Assembly: GCA_044508215.1 (NCBI GenBank)
Contig: JBIQID010000003.1
Coordinates: 1-64,000, forward strand
Length of the DNA: 64,000 nucleotides
From: JAEZFI01 sp044508215
GTDB lineage: Bacteria > Actinomycetota > Acidimicrobiia > Acidimicrobiales > Microtrichaceae
Direction of reading: 5' to 3'
The translations under genes and the position numbers were made by a program. The notes below the pieces were generated by a model, which was not told where the DNA came from, did not search any database, and saw only the letters and a list, made by a program, of their open reading frames with translations. Shown in pieces: positions 1-8,597 of the stretch. Position 1 is the first letter of the stretch. Each line of letters begins with the position of its first letter.

Positions 1-671
1 GAGGGATGCGCCGGCAGTTCGACGACGCGGTCGACGCGCTCCAGCTCGGCGAGCATGTGGGTCACGACCACGACCGACTTCCCCTCGTCGCGCCACCGCT
101 GGCAGTGGTCCCAGAAGTTCACGTAGGTGCCGCGGTCGAACCCCTGGTACGGCTCGTCGAGCAGCAGCACGGCGGGGTCGGTCAGCAGCGCGAGCGCGAG
201 GTTGAGCTTCTGGCGGGTCCCGCCGGAGAGGTCGCGGGTCACGGACCTCTCCTCGATCGGGTAGTCGAACTCCTCGAGGATCGCTCGCCCCCGGGCGATC
301 GACTCCGCCCGTCCCATGCCCGCCCCGCGCCCGAACATCACGAGGTGGTCGTCCGCGGTCAGCAGCTCGAACAGGCCCGGCGCCTGCGGGCAGTAGCCGA
401 TCCGCCCGGCGACCCGCACCGTGCCCGAGTCCGCCCGGATCAGGCCGGCGCAGATCTTCATGAGCGTCGACTTGCCGGCGCCGTTCTCCCCGGTGAGCGC
501 CACGACCTCGCCAGCCGCCACGTCCAGGTGCAGGTCCTCGAGCACGTGCATGCGTCCGTATCGCTTGCAGACCCCCGACACGGAGAGCTGGCACGCACCC
601 GCCACATCGACACTCTTGCCGAACGAGGGGACCTCGGCCAGCGGTTCGCGGAGCCGATCGATTCGGGACAT
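1..671 (-). CDS. ABC transporter ATP-binding protein (C-terminus beyond left edge)
   Basis: ATPase subunit of an ABC transporter, cut by the left edge; about 223 residues are visible. From the ATG at 671 the frame shows a Walker A motif GENGAGKST (residues 61-69), a Q-loop (Q96), the signature LSGGTRQK (148-155), Walker B VLLLDEP (168-174) and an H-loop histidine (H205). About 27 residues precede the ABC fold, a little longer than usual. The single-domain layout fits a drug, heme or ABC-2 type exporter, with the permease presumably further left. It diverges from the stress protein at 714 with only 42 bases between the starts. The substrate cannot be told from the sequence. Confidence 0.85.
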   Translation of the reverse strand, partial: MSRIDRLREPLAEVPSFGKSVDVAGACQLSVSGVCKRYGRMHVLEDLHLDVAAGEVVALTGENGAGKSTLMKICAGLIRADSGTVRVAGRIGYCPQAPGLFELLTADDHLVMFGRGAGMGRAESIARGRAILEEFDYPIEERSVTRDLSGGTRQKLNLALALLTDPAVLLLDEPYQGFDRGTYVNFWDHCQRWRDEGKSVVVVTHMLAELERVDRVVELPAHP

Positions 672-713
672 TGCGCCCTGGCGCCCCACCGCTCGATCGG
701 CCTAGATGGACCC

Positions 714-1544
714 GTGGCGACGTTCGAGAAGTTCATCGCGGCGGTCGACGGGAGCGAGGCAGCAGAGGAGGCCGTCGTGGTCGCGGCGCGCCTGGCGGCA
801 CAGGTCGGCGCGCCGATCCTCCTCGTCCAGCAGGCGCCGTCGAAGCATCAGCTGGCCACCGCCGAGGCGAACCTCGCGGAGGCAGCGAAGCGAGTGGTCG
901 CTGACGACGTCGAGGGACGCGTGGTGGTGGCGGATCGACCGGCGGACGGCATCCTCGAGGCGGTCGCGGACGAGGAGCGCCCTCTCGTGTGCATGTCGAC
1001 CCACGCCCGGTCGGCGGTGGGTCAGCTGCTCCTGGGGAGCGTCGCCGTCGAGGTGGTCCGGCGATCGCCGGTTCCCGTGCTGCTCGTCGGCCCGGAGGCC
1101 AGGATCGTCCCGGGCGACCGGTACGATGAGGTCGTGGCGTGCGTCGACGGCAGCGAGGTCGCCGAAGCCGCCCTCCCCGTCGTGAGCGCGCTCGCCGACG
1201 AGTGGGGCCTCGCGGTGCGCCTCGTCCAGGTGACGGAACCGGGTGGCGCGGCCGGCGACGGGACCGGCGGCGGTGACGACGGTGCCTACCTGGCGTCGCT
1301 CGCCGAGCGGATCGGAGGCGGTCGCGGGGTCACCACCGAGGTCCTGGTCGGCGAGCCGGTGGAGGCGCTCGCTCGTCATGCGGAGCATCGGACGACCTCG
1401 CTCTACGCCGTCGCGAGCGAGGCCCCGCGGGTGGGGGCGCGCCTCCGGGAGGGCAGCACGATGGCGGACCTGGTGTCGCGGATCTGCTGCCCGGTGGTGG
1501 CCGTCGGCCCAGCGTGCCGGTCGGCCGCCGTCAGCGTGAGCTGA
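714..1544 (+). CDS. Universal stress protein, tandem UspA domains
   Basis: Two UspA domains in one 276-residue cytoplasmic protein. Each begins with the family strand and VDGS turn (FIAAVDGS, VVACVDGS). The first ends in a typical SPVPVLLVG strand preceded by LLLGSVAVEVV, but the glycines of the ATP-binding GxxG-x9-G[ST] motif are only partly kept, so nucleotide binding is uncertain. The second domain is more diverged (CCPVVAVGP end). Start: the GTG at 714 puts the first beta strand at the N-terminus; the same open frame runs much further left, but that part is antisense to the ABC ATPase gene and codes for nothing recognisable. General stress tolerance is a family-level inference. Confidence 0.8.
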   Translation: MATFEKFIAAVDGSEAAEEAVVVAARLAAQVGAPILLVQQAPSKHQLATAEANLAEAAKRVVADDVEGRVVVADRPADGILEAVADEERPLVCMSTHARSAVGQLLLGSVAVEVVRRSPVPVLLVGPEARIVPGDRYDEVVACVDGSEVAEAALPVVSALADEWGLAVRLVQVTEPGGAAGDGTGGGDDGAYLASLAERIGGGRGVTTEVLVGEPVEALARHAEHRTTSLYAVASEAPRVGARLREGSTMADLVSRICCPVVAVGPACRSAAVSVS

Positions 1545-1564
1545 TCGGGCCCCGCCGGGGCTGC

Positions 1565-2254
1565 TCACCCGTCGTCCTCGGCGACCCTGCCGGCGACGAT
1601 CCGGATGCGGCGGCCGGCCCTCTCCATGAAGCGGGGGTCGTGGCTGACCGAGAGGATCGTCGTCCCCTTCGCCCTCATCTCCTCCAGGAGCGACATCGCG
1701 AGGTCGGCGGAGGCGTCGTCGAGCGACCCGGTGGGCTCGTCCGCCAGGATCACCGACGGCTCGTTCGCGAGCGCCCTGGCGAGGGCGACCCGCTGCCGCT
1801 CCCCGCCCGACATGGTCGGCGGCACCTCGTCGGCCCGGTCGGTGAGGTCGAGGAGCTCGAGCAGCTCGGTGGCGCGTGCGGTGCGCTGGGAGCTCCGCCG
1901 GTGGGTGCCGAACATCGCCACCTCGACGTTCTGTCGCGCCGTCAGCCCCGGGATGAGGTTGTGGAGCTGGAAGACCATCCCCACCACGTTCCGGCGGTGG
2001 TGGTTGAGGTGACGGCCGCGCCGTCCCAGCCGTCGACCGTGCACACGGATCTCTCCCGTGTCGGGCGCCTCGAGCGCCCCCACGAGGTTCAGCACCGTGG
2101 ACTTCCCCGAGCCGGAGGGGCCGGTCAGCACCACGAACTCCCCGCGCTCGACCTCGAGGGTCACGTCGGCGAGCGCGAGCGTGCGGCCGTACCGCTTCGA
2201 CACCGACGACATGACGATCGCCGGTCCGTCGTCCACGTGCCCTCGCTCACTCAC
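1565..2254 (-). CDS. ABC transporter ATP-binding protein, LolD/MacB type
   Basis: ATPase of a MacB/LolCDE-like exporter, 229 residues. Walker A GPSGSGKST (45-53), Q-loop FQ (Q96), signature MSGGERQR (148-155) and Walker B VILADEP (168-174) followed by TGSLD are typical of this branch. Its start overlaps the 3' end of the FtsX-type permease gene by 8 bases, so the two are co-translated and surely form one transporter. Such systems extrude peptides or lipoproteins, or remodel the envelope, driven by mechanotransmission. The third gene of the operon is a flavoprotein, an unusual partner. No substrate can be assigned. Confidence 0.9.
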   Translation of the reverse strand: MSERGHVDDGPAIVMSSVSKRYGRTLALADVTLEVERGEFVVLTGPSGSGKSTVLNLVGALEAPDTGEIRVHGRRLGRRGRHLNHHRRNVVGMVFQLHNLIPGLTARQNVEVAMFGTHRRSSQRTARATELLELLDLTDRADEVPPTMSGGERQRVALARALANEPSVILADEPTGSLDDASADLAMSLLEEMRAKGTTILSVSHDPRFMERAGRRIRIVAGRVAEDDG

Positions 2255-3365
2255 GACGCATCGCCGCCAGTGGTGGAACGGAAGCTGCCCGCAGCGCCGG
2301 GTACAGCGCGCCGAGGAACGCCACGACCGCCCCGAAGAGGAGCGACCGCGTGAAGATCGAGACCTCGTAGACCGGTTCGAAGATGCCGCGGAGCTGGCGG
2401 ACCTCCTGGAGGAACTGGATCGCCACCCAGCCGAGCAGGACCCCGACCGCGGCTCCCGCCAGGCTCACGATCATCGCCTCGCCGATCACCAGGCCGATGA
2501 CGCGCCGGCGTGCCCATCCGACCGCCCGGTAGATGCCGAACTCGCGGATGCGTTCGAAGAACGACAGGAGCGAGGTGTTGAGGACCCCCGTGACGGCGAT
2601 GAGCCCGGCGAGGATCGAACCACCGGTGTTCGCAGCGCTGATCAGCGTGAGGTTCCGGTCGGCCCGCCCGTAGTCCTCAGCGGTGCGGATCGTGGTCAGC
2701 TGGGCGAAGCGCTCGTCGATGCGTGCCGCCACCTCGTCGACCTCGGCGCCCGGCTCCACCTTCACGAAGCCGAGCGACACCTGACCCGACAGGCGGTTCC
2801 GGCCCTGCAGCCACGCGAGCGGGAACATCATCGTGCTGTTCCCGAACGAGATGTTCGTGGAGTAGAGGCCGGTCACCTCGAACTCGCCCGCCTCCAGCTG
2901 GATCTTGTCGCCCACCTTCTTCCCGAGCCGCTGGGCGAGGGAGTAGCCCAGCATCACCTCGTCCGTGGCGTCCGCCGTGTACGAGCGGCCCTCCAGGATC
3001 GTCACGCCGAACGGCTCCTGCGCCTCCGGCACCAGTCCCACCTGGATGACGAGGGGGTTGTCGGCGTCGTACTCGGTGGTCGCGATCAGGGCGCCGATCA
3101 CCTCGGCGACGCCCGGCATCTCCGCGATCTCCGCGATGGCGCTCTCGTCGATCGTGCTGTTGATGATGTCGTCGGTGTGCTTCTGCGAGATCGTGAAGTC
3201 GGCCGCGCCCACCTGGAGGATCTGGGTCGCGGTCTCCTTCAGGCTCGACGTGAGCACCCCGAGGGCGACCACGGCCATGACGCCGATCGCCACCGCCGCA
3301 GCGGTCAGGAGGGCGCGGAGGGGACGGGCCCGGACGTTCCGCAGGATCAACCCGACGAAGGTCAC
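2247..3365 (-). CDS. ABC transporter permease, MacB/FtsX type
   Basis: Membrane subunit (372 residues) paired with the ATPase just downstream. An N-terminal membrane segment (about residues 12-32) is followed by an extracytoplasmic MacB-like domain of about 200 residues and then three C-terminal helices forming the FtsX domain; the motif EFGIYRAVGWARRRV before the second helix of that domain is characteristic. The GTG start at 3365 overlaps the stop of the flavoprotein gene by 4 bases (GTGA), so the operon reads flavoprotein, permease, ATPase. One full-length FtsX permease suggests a homodimeric MacB-like transporter. Confidence 0.9.
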   Translation of the reverse strand: MTFVGLILRNVRARPLRALLTAAAVAIGVMAVVALGVLTSSLKETATQILQVGAADFTISQKHTDDIINSTIDESAIAEIAEMPGVAEVIGALIATTEYDADNPLVIQVGLVPEAQEPFGVTILEGRSYTADATDEVMLGYSLAQRLGKKVGDKIQLEAGEFEVTGLYSTNISFGNSTMMFPLAWLQGRNRLSGQVSLGFVKVEPGAEVDEVAARIDERFAQLTTIRTAEDYGRADRNLTLISAANTGGSILAGLIAVTGVLNTSLLSFFERIREFGIYRAVGWARRRVIGLVIGEAMIVSLAGAAVGVLLGWVAIQFLQEVRQLRGIFEPVYEVSIFTRSLLFGAVVAFLGALYPALRAASVPPLAAMRRE

Positions 3366-4768
3366 GCAGTGGTCCCGACCAGCCTGCGGAGGTTCTCGAG
3401 CGCCGGTTCCCGGTGGGTGAGCAACCGGGTGATCGCGGTCTGCATGCGCGGCTCGTGGAAGTGTCCCCGCAACCCGCTCGCGAGGTTGAGCCGGGCGCCC
3501 TCCAGCCACTCGGCGATGTCGGGCTCCTCGCCCCAGAGGGTCTCTGCGAAGGTCGAGACGTACGTCGTCGGCAGCCAGTCCGTGGCGGTCGAGGGGTACA
3601 CGTTGGGCGGGCTCAGCCGGTTCTTCTCTGCGTCCTCGTGGCGTGTGGCCTCGAGGTAGCCGAGGATCGCCGCGTTGAAGGGCGTGAGGCCGATGCGCAC
3701 CGTCTGGACGGTGATGCGATCGGGCTCGAAGATCGGTCGGGGCGGGTGCCTCGGCAGACCGATCGCGGTGCAGTCCACGTACACCTCGCCGCGACGGGAC
3801 GGGACGGAGCCGCCGGCCGTGACGAGCTCGTCGGGGTCGACCCGCATGACCCGTCCGCTCCGCACGACGTCGGTGACGCGGTCGAGCGCATCGATCTCCG
3901 CGCGGCTCACCGTCGCAGCCCGGAACATCGTCGGCTCGACCTCGGGGTCCACCCGCAGCAGCCGACCGCTCGCCTCGAGCCGCTCGAACAGCTCGGGCAC
4001 GTCGTCCGCCTCGGCCGCCGCCTCGAGCTCGAGCGACACCCCTTCGACCACTGAGGCCACCATGTCGAGCGGCTGGACGAGCTCGCGGTTGAACAACCAC
4101 GCCTCCCGCGGTCGGACCCACCGGACCAGCTCCGCCGGCACGCCGTTGTCGAGCAGCCAGTTGCACGCGTCCATGCCGGTCTTGCCGCTGCCGAGCACCG
4201 TGTAGCCAGCCACCGAGCCGTCCCACGCGCCGGCATCGCCGAGCAGGTTCGGCGGGATCACCCGCACGCCGTCGCCCACCTCGAACGGCAGCGCGTGGCG
4301 CGAGGGCACCTCGCTCTCGAGGTACGTGGCGTCGACCACCTTCTGCCGGACCTCGACGTCGGTCTCGTGGCCGTCGAGGCGGGACACCAAGCGGTTCCCG
4401 GTGGAGCCGCCCGGCTGGTGGTCGGTCATGCCGAAGAACCGCACCCGCCCGGAGCCGAGGAGGCGGTCCTCGAGCACCGCCTGGAAGTAGGCAACGACCT
4501 CGTCGGCGCTGGCCCGCTCGTAGAACCCCGCGTTGGGCCCGGTCTCGTCGATCCGGTTCGCGCCGAGCGGCCGCGAGTTCACGCCGTAGTAGGCGGACGG
4601 CTGGTGGAGCCGCACGAACGGATACGCGTGGTTCCAGTGGCCGCCGGGCCGGTGCTGTCGATCGACGAGCACCACGTCAGCGTCCGAGTCCTCGATCAGC
4701 GCGTCGACGAACGCCATGCCCGACGCGCCCGCGCCCACCACCAGGTAGTCGGTCGAGATCGACGCCAC
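3362..4768 (-). CDS. FAD/NAD(P)-binding oxidoreductase
   Basis: Flavoprotein of about 468 residues. The N-terminal Rossmann motif GAGASG (12-17) is followed by DADVVLVDRQ and PGGHWNHAYPFVRLHQP, typical of flavin monooxygenase-like proteins. A second nucleotide-binding stretch, VLGSGKTGMDACNWLL, lies near the middle and is suited to NAD(P)H. The GTG at 4768 is preferred because the Rossmann strand then starts near residue 8; a start further upstream would add about 32 arginine-rich residues. It leads the operon with a MacB-type exporter and overlaps the permease gene by 4 bases. Hydroxylation or oxidation of an exported compound is a context guess only. It diverges from the hydrolase gene at 4918. 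Confidence 0.8.
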   Translation of the reverse strand: MASISTDYLVVGAGASGMAFVDALIEDSDADVVLVDRQHRPGGHWNHAYPFVRLHQPSAYYGVNSRPLGANRIDETGPNAGFYERASADEVVAYFQAVLEDRLLGSGRVRFFGMTDHQPGGSTGNRLVSRLDGHETDVEVRQKVVDATYLESEVPSRHALPFEVGDGVRVIPPNLLGDAGAWDGSVAGYTVLGSGKTGMDACNWLLDNGVPAELVRWVRPREAWLFNRELVQPLDMVASVVEGVSLELEAAAEADDVPELFERLEASGRLLRVDPEVEPTMFRAATVSRAEIDALDRVTDVVRSGRVMRVDPDELVTAGGSVPSRRGEVYVDCTAIGLPRHPPRPIFEPDRITVQTVRIGLTPFNAAILGYLEATRHEDAEKNRLSPPNVYPSTATDWLPTTYVSTFAETLWGEEPDIAEWLEGARLNLASGLRGHFHEPRMQTAITRLLTHREPALENLRRLVGTTA

Positions 4769-4917
4769 GGTCCACCCCCGTTCCCTGCGCCTCAGCACAG
4801 GCGAGCACCGACGAGCGGAGGTGTCAAGGAGCTCCCCGCTGCTCGCCACGTAGCATCGGCACACCTCGCTGGAGGCGGGGCGGCAGGGACCTCGCCGAGC
4901 AGGTGGAACGAGACGTC

Positions 4918-5889
4918 ATGGCAGGTGCATCCCGTACGGTCGCCCAGCACCTGAACGACCTGTTGCGCTACGCGGCGACACGGCGGAACCACGACCGCCA
5001 CGACCGTGACGTTGCCGCCGACCTGGTGGCCGACTCCACGGACCTCGACCTTCCAGCGGGCCTCGAGCTGACCTGGCTCGGCGTCGCCGGCGTCTCCATC
5101 GCCTACGAGGGCACGCGGGTGCTGATCGACCCCTACGTCACCCGCGCGCCTGCGGGGGACATCGTCCGCCGCCGCCTCGTACGGCCAGATCAGGGAGCGG
5201 TCGACCGCCACCTCCCGACGGCAGACGCCATCCTCTTGGGCCACACGCACTTCGACCATGCGCTCGACGCGCCCGCCATCGCTCGTCGGGACGGGTGCCC
5301 GGTGTACGGGGGAGCCTCGGCCGCCCACCTCATGGCGCTCCACGGGCTCCTCCCACAGGCCGTCGAGGTGGAGGCGCACCGCGTCTACGAGGTGGGGCCG
5401 TTCGACATCCGGTTCGTGCCCAGCGTGCACTCGAAGCTGCTGCTCGGGCGTGCCGTCCCGAGCGACGGGGAGATCACGTGCGAGCACGTCGACGGCCTCA
5501 CCGCCCAGGCCCACCGCTGCGGCCAGGTGTGGGGCATCGAGATCACCGTCGCGGGCCGGACCTTCTACCACCAGGGCTCGGCCGACCTCCTCGACGACCA
5601 GCTGACACGACGGGAGGTCGACGTGTTCCTCTGCGGGGTTGCGGGACGCCAGGTGACGGAGCGCTACCTGCCCCGCATCATGGGGAAGCTGCAGCCCCGA
5701 TGCGTGGTGGCGATGCACCAGGACGACTTCTTCCGGCCGCTCGACGCACCGCAGGGCTTCGCGTTCGGCGTCGACCTCGCCCGGTTCCCCGACGAGGTGG
5801 CCGCTGTCGACCGCACCGCACCGGTCAGGGTGCTGCCGCTCCTCGAACCGCTGCGCGGCGGCTCCAGCGGGGTAGGGAGCAGCGTGTGA
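4918..5889 (+). CDS. MBL-fold metallo-hydrolase (UlaG-like)
   Basis: Metallo-beta-lactamase-fold hydrolase, 323 residues. The zinc-binding signature HTHFDH lies at residues 109-114; the preceding ELTWLGVAGVSIAYEGTRVLIDPY is typical of the UlaG/RomA-like branch (lactonases and NAPE-PLD relatives), and a late histidine in VVAMHQDDFF probably completes the site. A GTG at 4903 is also possible, but ATG 4918 is preceded by AGGTGG at 4901-4906. A TAGCAT box at 4851-4856 could be the -10 element. The stop overlaps the DUF5996 gene (GTGA), making a three-gene operon that ends in a zinc-finger protein. Substrate unknown. Confidence 0.8.
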   Translation: MAGASRTVAQHLNDLLRYAATRRNHDRHDRDVAADLVADSTDLDLPAGLELTWLGVAGVSIAYEGTRVLIDPYVTRAPAGDIVRRRLVRPDQGAVDRHLPTADAILLGHTHFDHALDAPAIARRDGCPVYGGASAAHLMALHGLLPQAVEVEAHRVYEVGPFDIRFVPSVHSKLLLGRAVPSDGEITCEHVDGLTAQAHRCGQVWGIEITVAGRTFYHQGSADLLDDQLTRREVDVFLCGVAGRQVTERYLPRIMGKLQPRCVVAMHQDDFFRPLDAPQGFAFGVDLARFPDEVAAVDRTAPVRVLPLLEPLRGGSSGVGSSV

Positions 5890-6815
5890 GCGGTGAGGGA
5901 CGATCGTGGCCTGCGATCCCGGTGGCGGGATGGGAGGACACCCGGGACACGCTGCAGCTCTACACGCAGGTGGTCGGCAAGGTCCGCCTCGCCAACGAGC
6001 CGCTCCTCAACCACTGGTGGAACGTGCCGCTCTACCTCACGGCACGAGGGCTGACGACATCGCTGGTGCCGCACGCACGTGGGGCCTCGTTCCAGATCGA
6101 CCTCGACTTCGTCGACCACCGCCTCGACGTGTCAACCGTCGACGGCGACGTCCGCTCTCTCGACCTGGTCGCCCGACCTGTCGCCGACTTCTACGAGGCG
6201 GTCATGGACCTCCTCGGCGGGCTGGGCCTCGGGACCGAGATCTGGACGATGCCGGTCGAGATCCCCGACGCCGTCGACTTCAGGGACGACCGGGAGCACT
6301 CCAGCTACGACCCGGAGGCGGTGCAGCGCTTCTGGCTGGCCCTGGTGGAGGCGCAACGGGTCATCAAGGGGTTCTCCACCCGGTTCGTCGGCAAGGCCAG
6401 CCCGGTCCACCTCTTCTGGGGCGCGCTCGACCTCGCCCACACCCGCTTCTCCGGCCGGGCCGCTCCGCCGCACCCCGGTGGCGCTCCGAACTGTGGGCCG
6501 CACGTCATGCGGGAGGCCTATTCGCACGAGGTCAGCAGCTGCGGGTACTGGCCGGGTGGACCGGCGGAGGAGGGCTGCTTCTACGCGTATGCGTACCCGG
6601 AGCCGCCTGGCTACCGCGATGCGCAGGTGGGGCCGACCGGCGCGCGGTGGGACGGCGACCTGGGGGAGTTCGTCCTCCCCTACGAGCTGGTGCGGACCGC
6701 CGACGACCCCGACGCCACGCTCCTCGAGTTCCTGCAGAGCACCTATGAGGCAGCTGCGGACACCGCCGGCTGGGACCGCGCAGCGCTCGAACGGCCATCG
6801 GGAGGGACACCGTGA
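5886..6815 (+). CDS. DUF5996 family protein
   Basis: A 309-residue protein of the DUF5996 family, recognised by the conserved N-terminal block (WPAIPVAGWEDTRDTLQLY, NHWWNVPLYLTARGLTTS) and the conserved SSYDPEAVQRFW, ASPVHLFWGALDLAHTRFSG and EAYSHEVSSCGYWPGG segments. No signal peptide or membrane segment is seen, so it should be cytoplasmic. The family has no established biochemical role that I know of; the abundance of W, Y and H residues in the conserved blocks suggests a ligand pocket. Start and stop overlap both neighbours by 4 bases, so production is coupled to the MBL hydrolase and the zinc-finger protein. Confidence 0.8.
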   Translation: MSGEGRSWPAIPVAGWEDTRDTLQLYTQVVGKVRLANEPLLNHWWNVPLYLTARGLTTSLVPHARGASFQIDLDFVDHRLDVSTVDGDVRSLDLVARPVADFYEAVMDLLGGLGLGTEIWTMPVEIPDAVDFRDDREHSSYDPEAVQRFWLALVEAQRVIKGFSTRFVGKASPVHLFWGALDLAHTRFSGRAAPPHPGGAPNCGPHVMREAYSHEVSSCGYWPGGPAEEGCFYAYAYPEPPGYRDAQVGPTGARWDGDLGEFVLPYELVRTADDPDATLLEFLQSTYEAAADTAGWDRAALERPSGGTP

Positions 6816-7111
6816 ACGAACCGTGCCAGCACGTCGATGACGCACCGGCGGAGGTCACGCCGTCGAGCGACGGCTGCGAGGACTGCCTCCGCACCGGCGA
6901 CACCTGGGTGCACCTGCGGGTCTGCATGTCGTGCGGCCACGTCGGCTGCTGCGACAGCTCGCCGAACCGTCACGCCACCGCCCACTGGAAGGCGAACGCC
7001 GACCACCCGCTCGTCCGCAGCTACGAGCCGGGCGAGGACTGGTGGTGGTGCTACGCCGACGACATCGCGTTCAGGGTGCCGGGAGCGCCACCGGCGCCGT
7101 CCCACCCCTGA
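6812..7111 (+). CDS. UBP-type zinc finger protein
   Basis: A 99-residue protein that is essentially one UBP-type zinc finger. The ligand pattern is complete: CxH near the start (C5, H7), CxxC (C22, C25), then VHLRVCMSCGHVGCCDSS with a second CxxC and a further Cys, and RHATAHW and DHPLV supplying histidines. In eukaryotic deubiquitinases this fold binds the free C-terminus of ubiquitin; bacterial copies are common in actinobacteria and their partner is unknown. The GTG start overlaps the DUF5996 stop (GTGA). It is the last gene of the operon and converges on aqpZ with 12 bases between. Confidence 0.8.
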   Translation: MNEPCQHVDDAPAEVTPSSDGCEDCLRTGDTWVHLRVCMSCGHVGCCDSSPNRHATAHWKANADHPLVRSYEPGEDWWWCYADDIAFRVPGAPPAPSHP

Positions 7112-7123
7112 GTTCGGTGCGCC

Positions 7124-7879
7124 TCAGGCGACGGCCTGGTCGGGGTCGCCGGTGACCGGGCTCTCGAGGTCCTCCTCGGGCACACCGAGCACTCCCCGGT
7201 AGACGAGGGCCCCGATGACGCCGCCCACGATCGGCGCCACCCAGAACAGCCACAGCTGGGTGAGGTGGTCGCTCCCGGCGAAGATCGCCTGGGAGGTCGA
7301 CCGGGCCGGGTTCACTGACGTGTTCGTGACGGGGATCGAGATCAGGTGGATGAGCGTGAGCGCCAGGCCGATCGCCACCGGCGCGGTCCCGTTCGGTGCG
7401 CCCTTCCGCGTGGCGCCCATTATCACGATCAGGAACACCGCGGTCATGACGATCTCGCTCACCAGCGCGGCCAGCAGGCTGTAGCCACCCGGTGACAGCT
7501 CGTCGAAGCCGTTGGCGGCGAAGCCGGACTCGGACAACGAGAAGCCGTCGACGCCGCTCGCGATCACCGCGAGGATCCCCGCTGCGGCGATGCCGCCCAG
7601 CACCTGCGCCACGATGTACCCGGCGGCGTCGCCGGCGGGGAACCGCCTCCCCGCGACCAACCCGAGCGTCACCGCCGGGTTGAAGTGGCCGCCGGACACG
7701 TGCCCCAGCGCGTAGGCGCCGGTGAGGACGGTGAGGCCGAACGCGAGGCTGACCCCGACCAACCCGATGCCGAGGTTGGTCGCCGGCATGAACCCGGCGG
7801 CGAGCACGGCCGAGCCGCACCCTCCGAGCACCAGCCAGAACGTCCCGATCGCTTCAGCGCCGAGCTTGCGTGCGTCCAT
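7124..7879 (-). CDS. aqpZ: Aquaporin Z, water channel
   Basis: MIP-family water channel, 251 residues, six membrane helices plus two half-helices. Both NPA motifs are present (67-69 and 190-192). The selectivity-filter residues F47, H178, T187 and R193 match those of E. coli AqpZ with a constant offset of four, which argues for water rather than glycerol. ATG 7879 (MDARKLGAEAIGTFW) is preferred to a GTG three codons earlier because it matches the usual AqpZ start; GGGGGTGTGG lies just upstream. Lone gene, convergent with the zinc-finger gene. Role: rapid osmotic water flow. Confidence 0.93.
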   Translation of the reverse strand: MDARKLGAEAIGTFWLVLGGCGSAVLAAGFMPATNLGIGLVGVSLAFGLTVLTGAYALGHVSGGHFNPAVTLGLVAGRRFPAGDAAGYIVAQVLGGIAAAGILAVIASGVDGFSLSESGFAANGFDELSPGGYSLLAALVSEIVMTAVFLIVIMGATRKGAPNGTAPVAIGLALTLIHLISIPVTNTSVNPARSTSQAIFAGSDHLTQLWLFWVAPIVGGVIGALVYRGVLGVPEEDLESPVTGDPDQAVA

Positions 7880-7934
7880 GCCCCACACCCCCTGTGAGTC
7901 CTCCGCTCGGGCAGCACGTACCCCCGGTGCGGCG

Positions 7935-8597
7935 TCACCTCCACCTGCGCGCCGCGACGCCGAACCCCCAACCCACCAGCCAGCCCGCGATCACGTCGGA
8001 GCCGTGGTGGACCCCGACCGCGACGCGGCTCAGCCCGATCGCTCCGGCGAGTCCGATGTAGGCCACGCCCCGCGGGCCGGGCTCCCAGAGGATCGTCGCC
8101 ATCGTCGCCGCCGACGCCGCGTGCCCGCTGGGGAAGCTGGAGTCGCGTGGGATCCGCAGGTGGTGCTCGTGCTCGGTGAGGGGAACGGGTCGGGCTCGGC
8201 GGACGAGGAGCTTGATGACCTTGTTCACCACGAACGACTCCAGGCCCAACCACGCCATCGCGTGTCCGAACCTTCGCTGCGGCCGGTCGGACATCGCCGC
8301 CTCCAGGGCGGACGCCGCGACCCAGATCCGACCGTCGTCGCCGAGGCTCGACAGCAGGTACATCGCCCGGTTCGAGGTGGGGTGGCGCCGCAGCCCGAGG
8401 GCAAGGCGGGCAGCAGCGTCGTCGACTGCCTGCACCGCACGGGTGGGGTGGAGGCGGAAGAGGGTCTCCGGCTCGTCGGACGCGCCCTCGTGGTCGACTC
8501 GGTCAGCGACCAGGCCCTCGGCTTCGTCGAGTGGCTCGCCGGCGGTCTCGGCGAGGGCAGCCTTTCCTTCCGGCTCGAACGGCTCGTCCGGGGGCAT
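7935..8597 (-). CDS. PAP2-family phosphatase
   Basis: Membrane phosphatase of the PAP2/lipid phosphate phosphatase superfamily, 220 residues. All three signature motifs are present: KLLVRRARP (KxxxxxxRP), SSFPSGHA and SRVAVGVHHGSDV, carrying the two catalytic histidines and the aspartate. About 75 acidic residues precede the membrane part, an unusual cytosolic tail. The likely substrate is a lipid or polyprenyl phosphate. The start codon shares one base with the stop of the upstream SDR gene (TGATG), so the two are translationally coupled, although their functions have no obvious link. Confidence 0.88.
   Translation of the reverse strand: MPPDEPFEPEGKAALAETAGEPLDEAEGLVADRVDHEGASDEPETLFRLHPTRAVQAVDDAAARLALGLRRHPTSNRAMYLLSSLGDDGRIWVAASALEAAMSDRPQRRFGHAMAWLGLESFVVNKVIKLLVRRARPVPLTEHEHHLRIPRDSSFPSGHAASAATMATILWEPGPRGVAYIGLAGAIGLSRVAVGVHHGSDVIAGWLVGWGFGVAARRWR

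Noticed and set aside
6..713. Plus-strand open frame running into the stress-protein gene
   Set aside because: Antisense to a clear ABC ATPase with Walker A, signature and Walker B; the plus-strand translation has no family features. The stress protein starts at 714.
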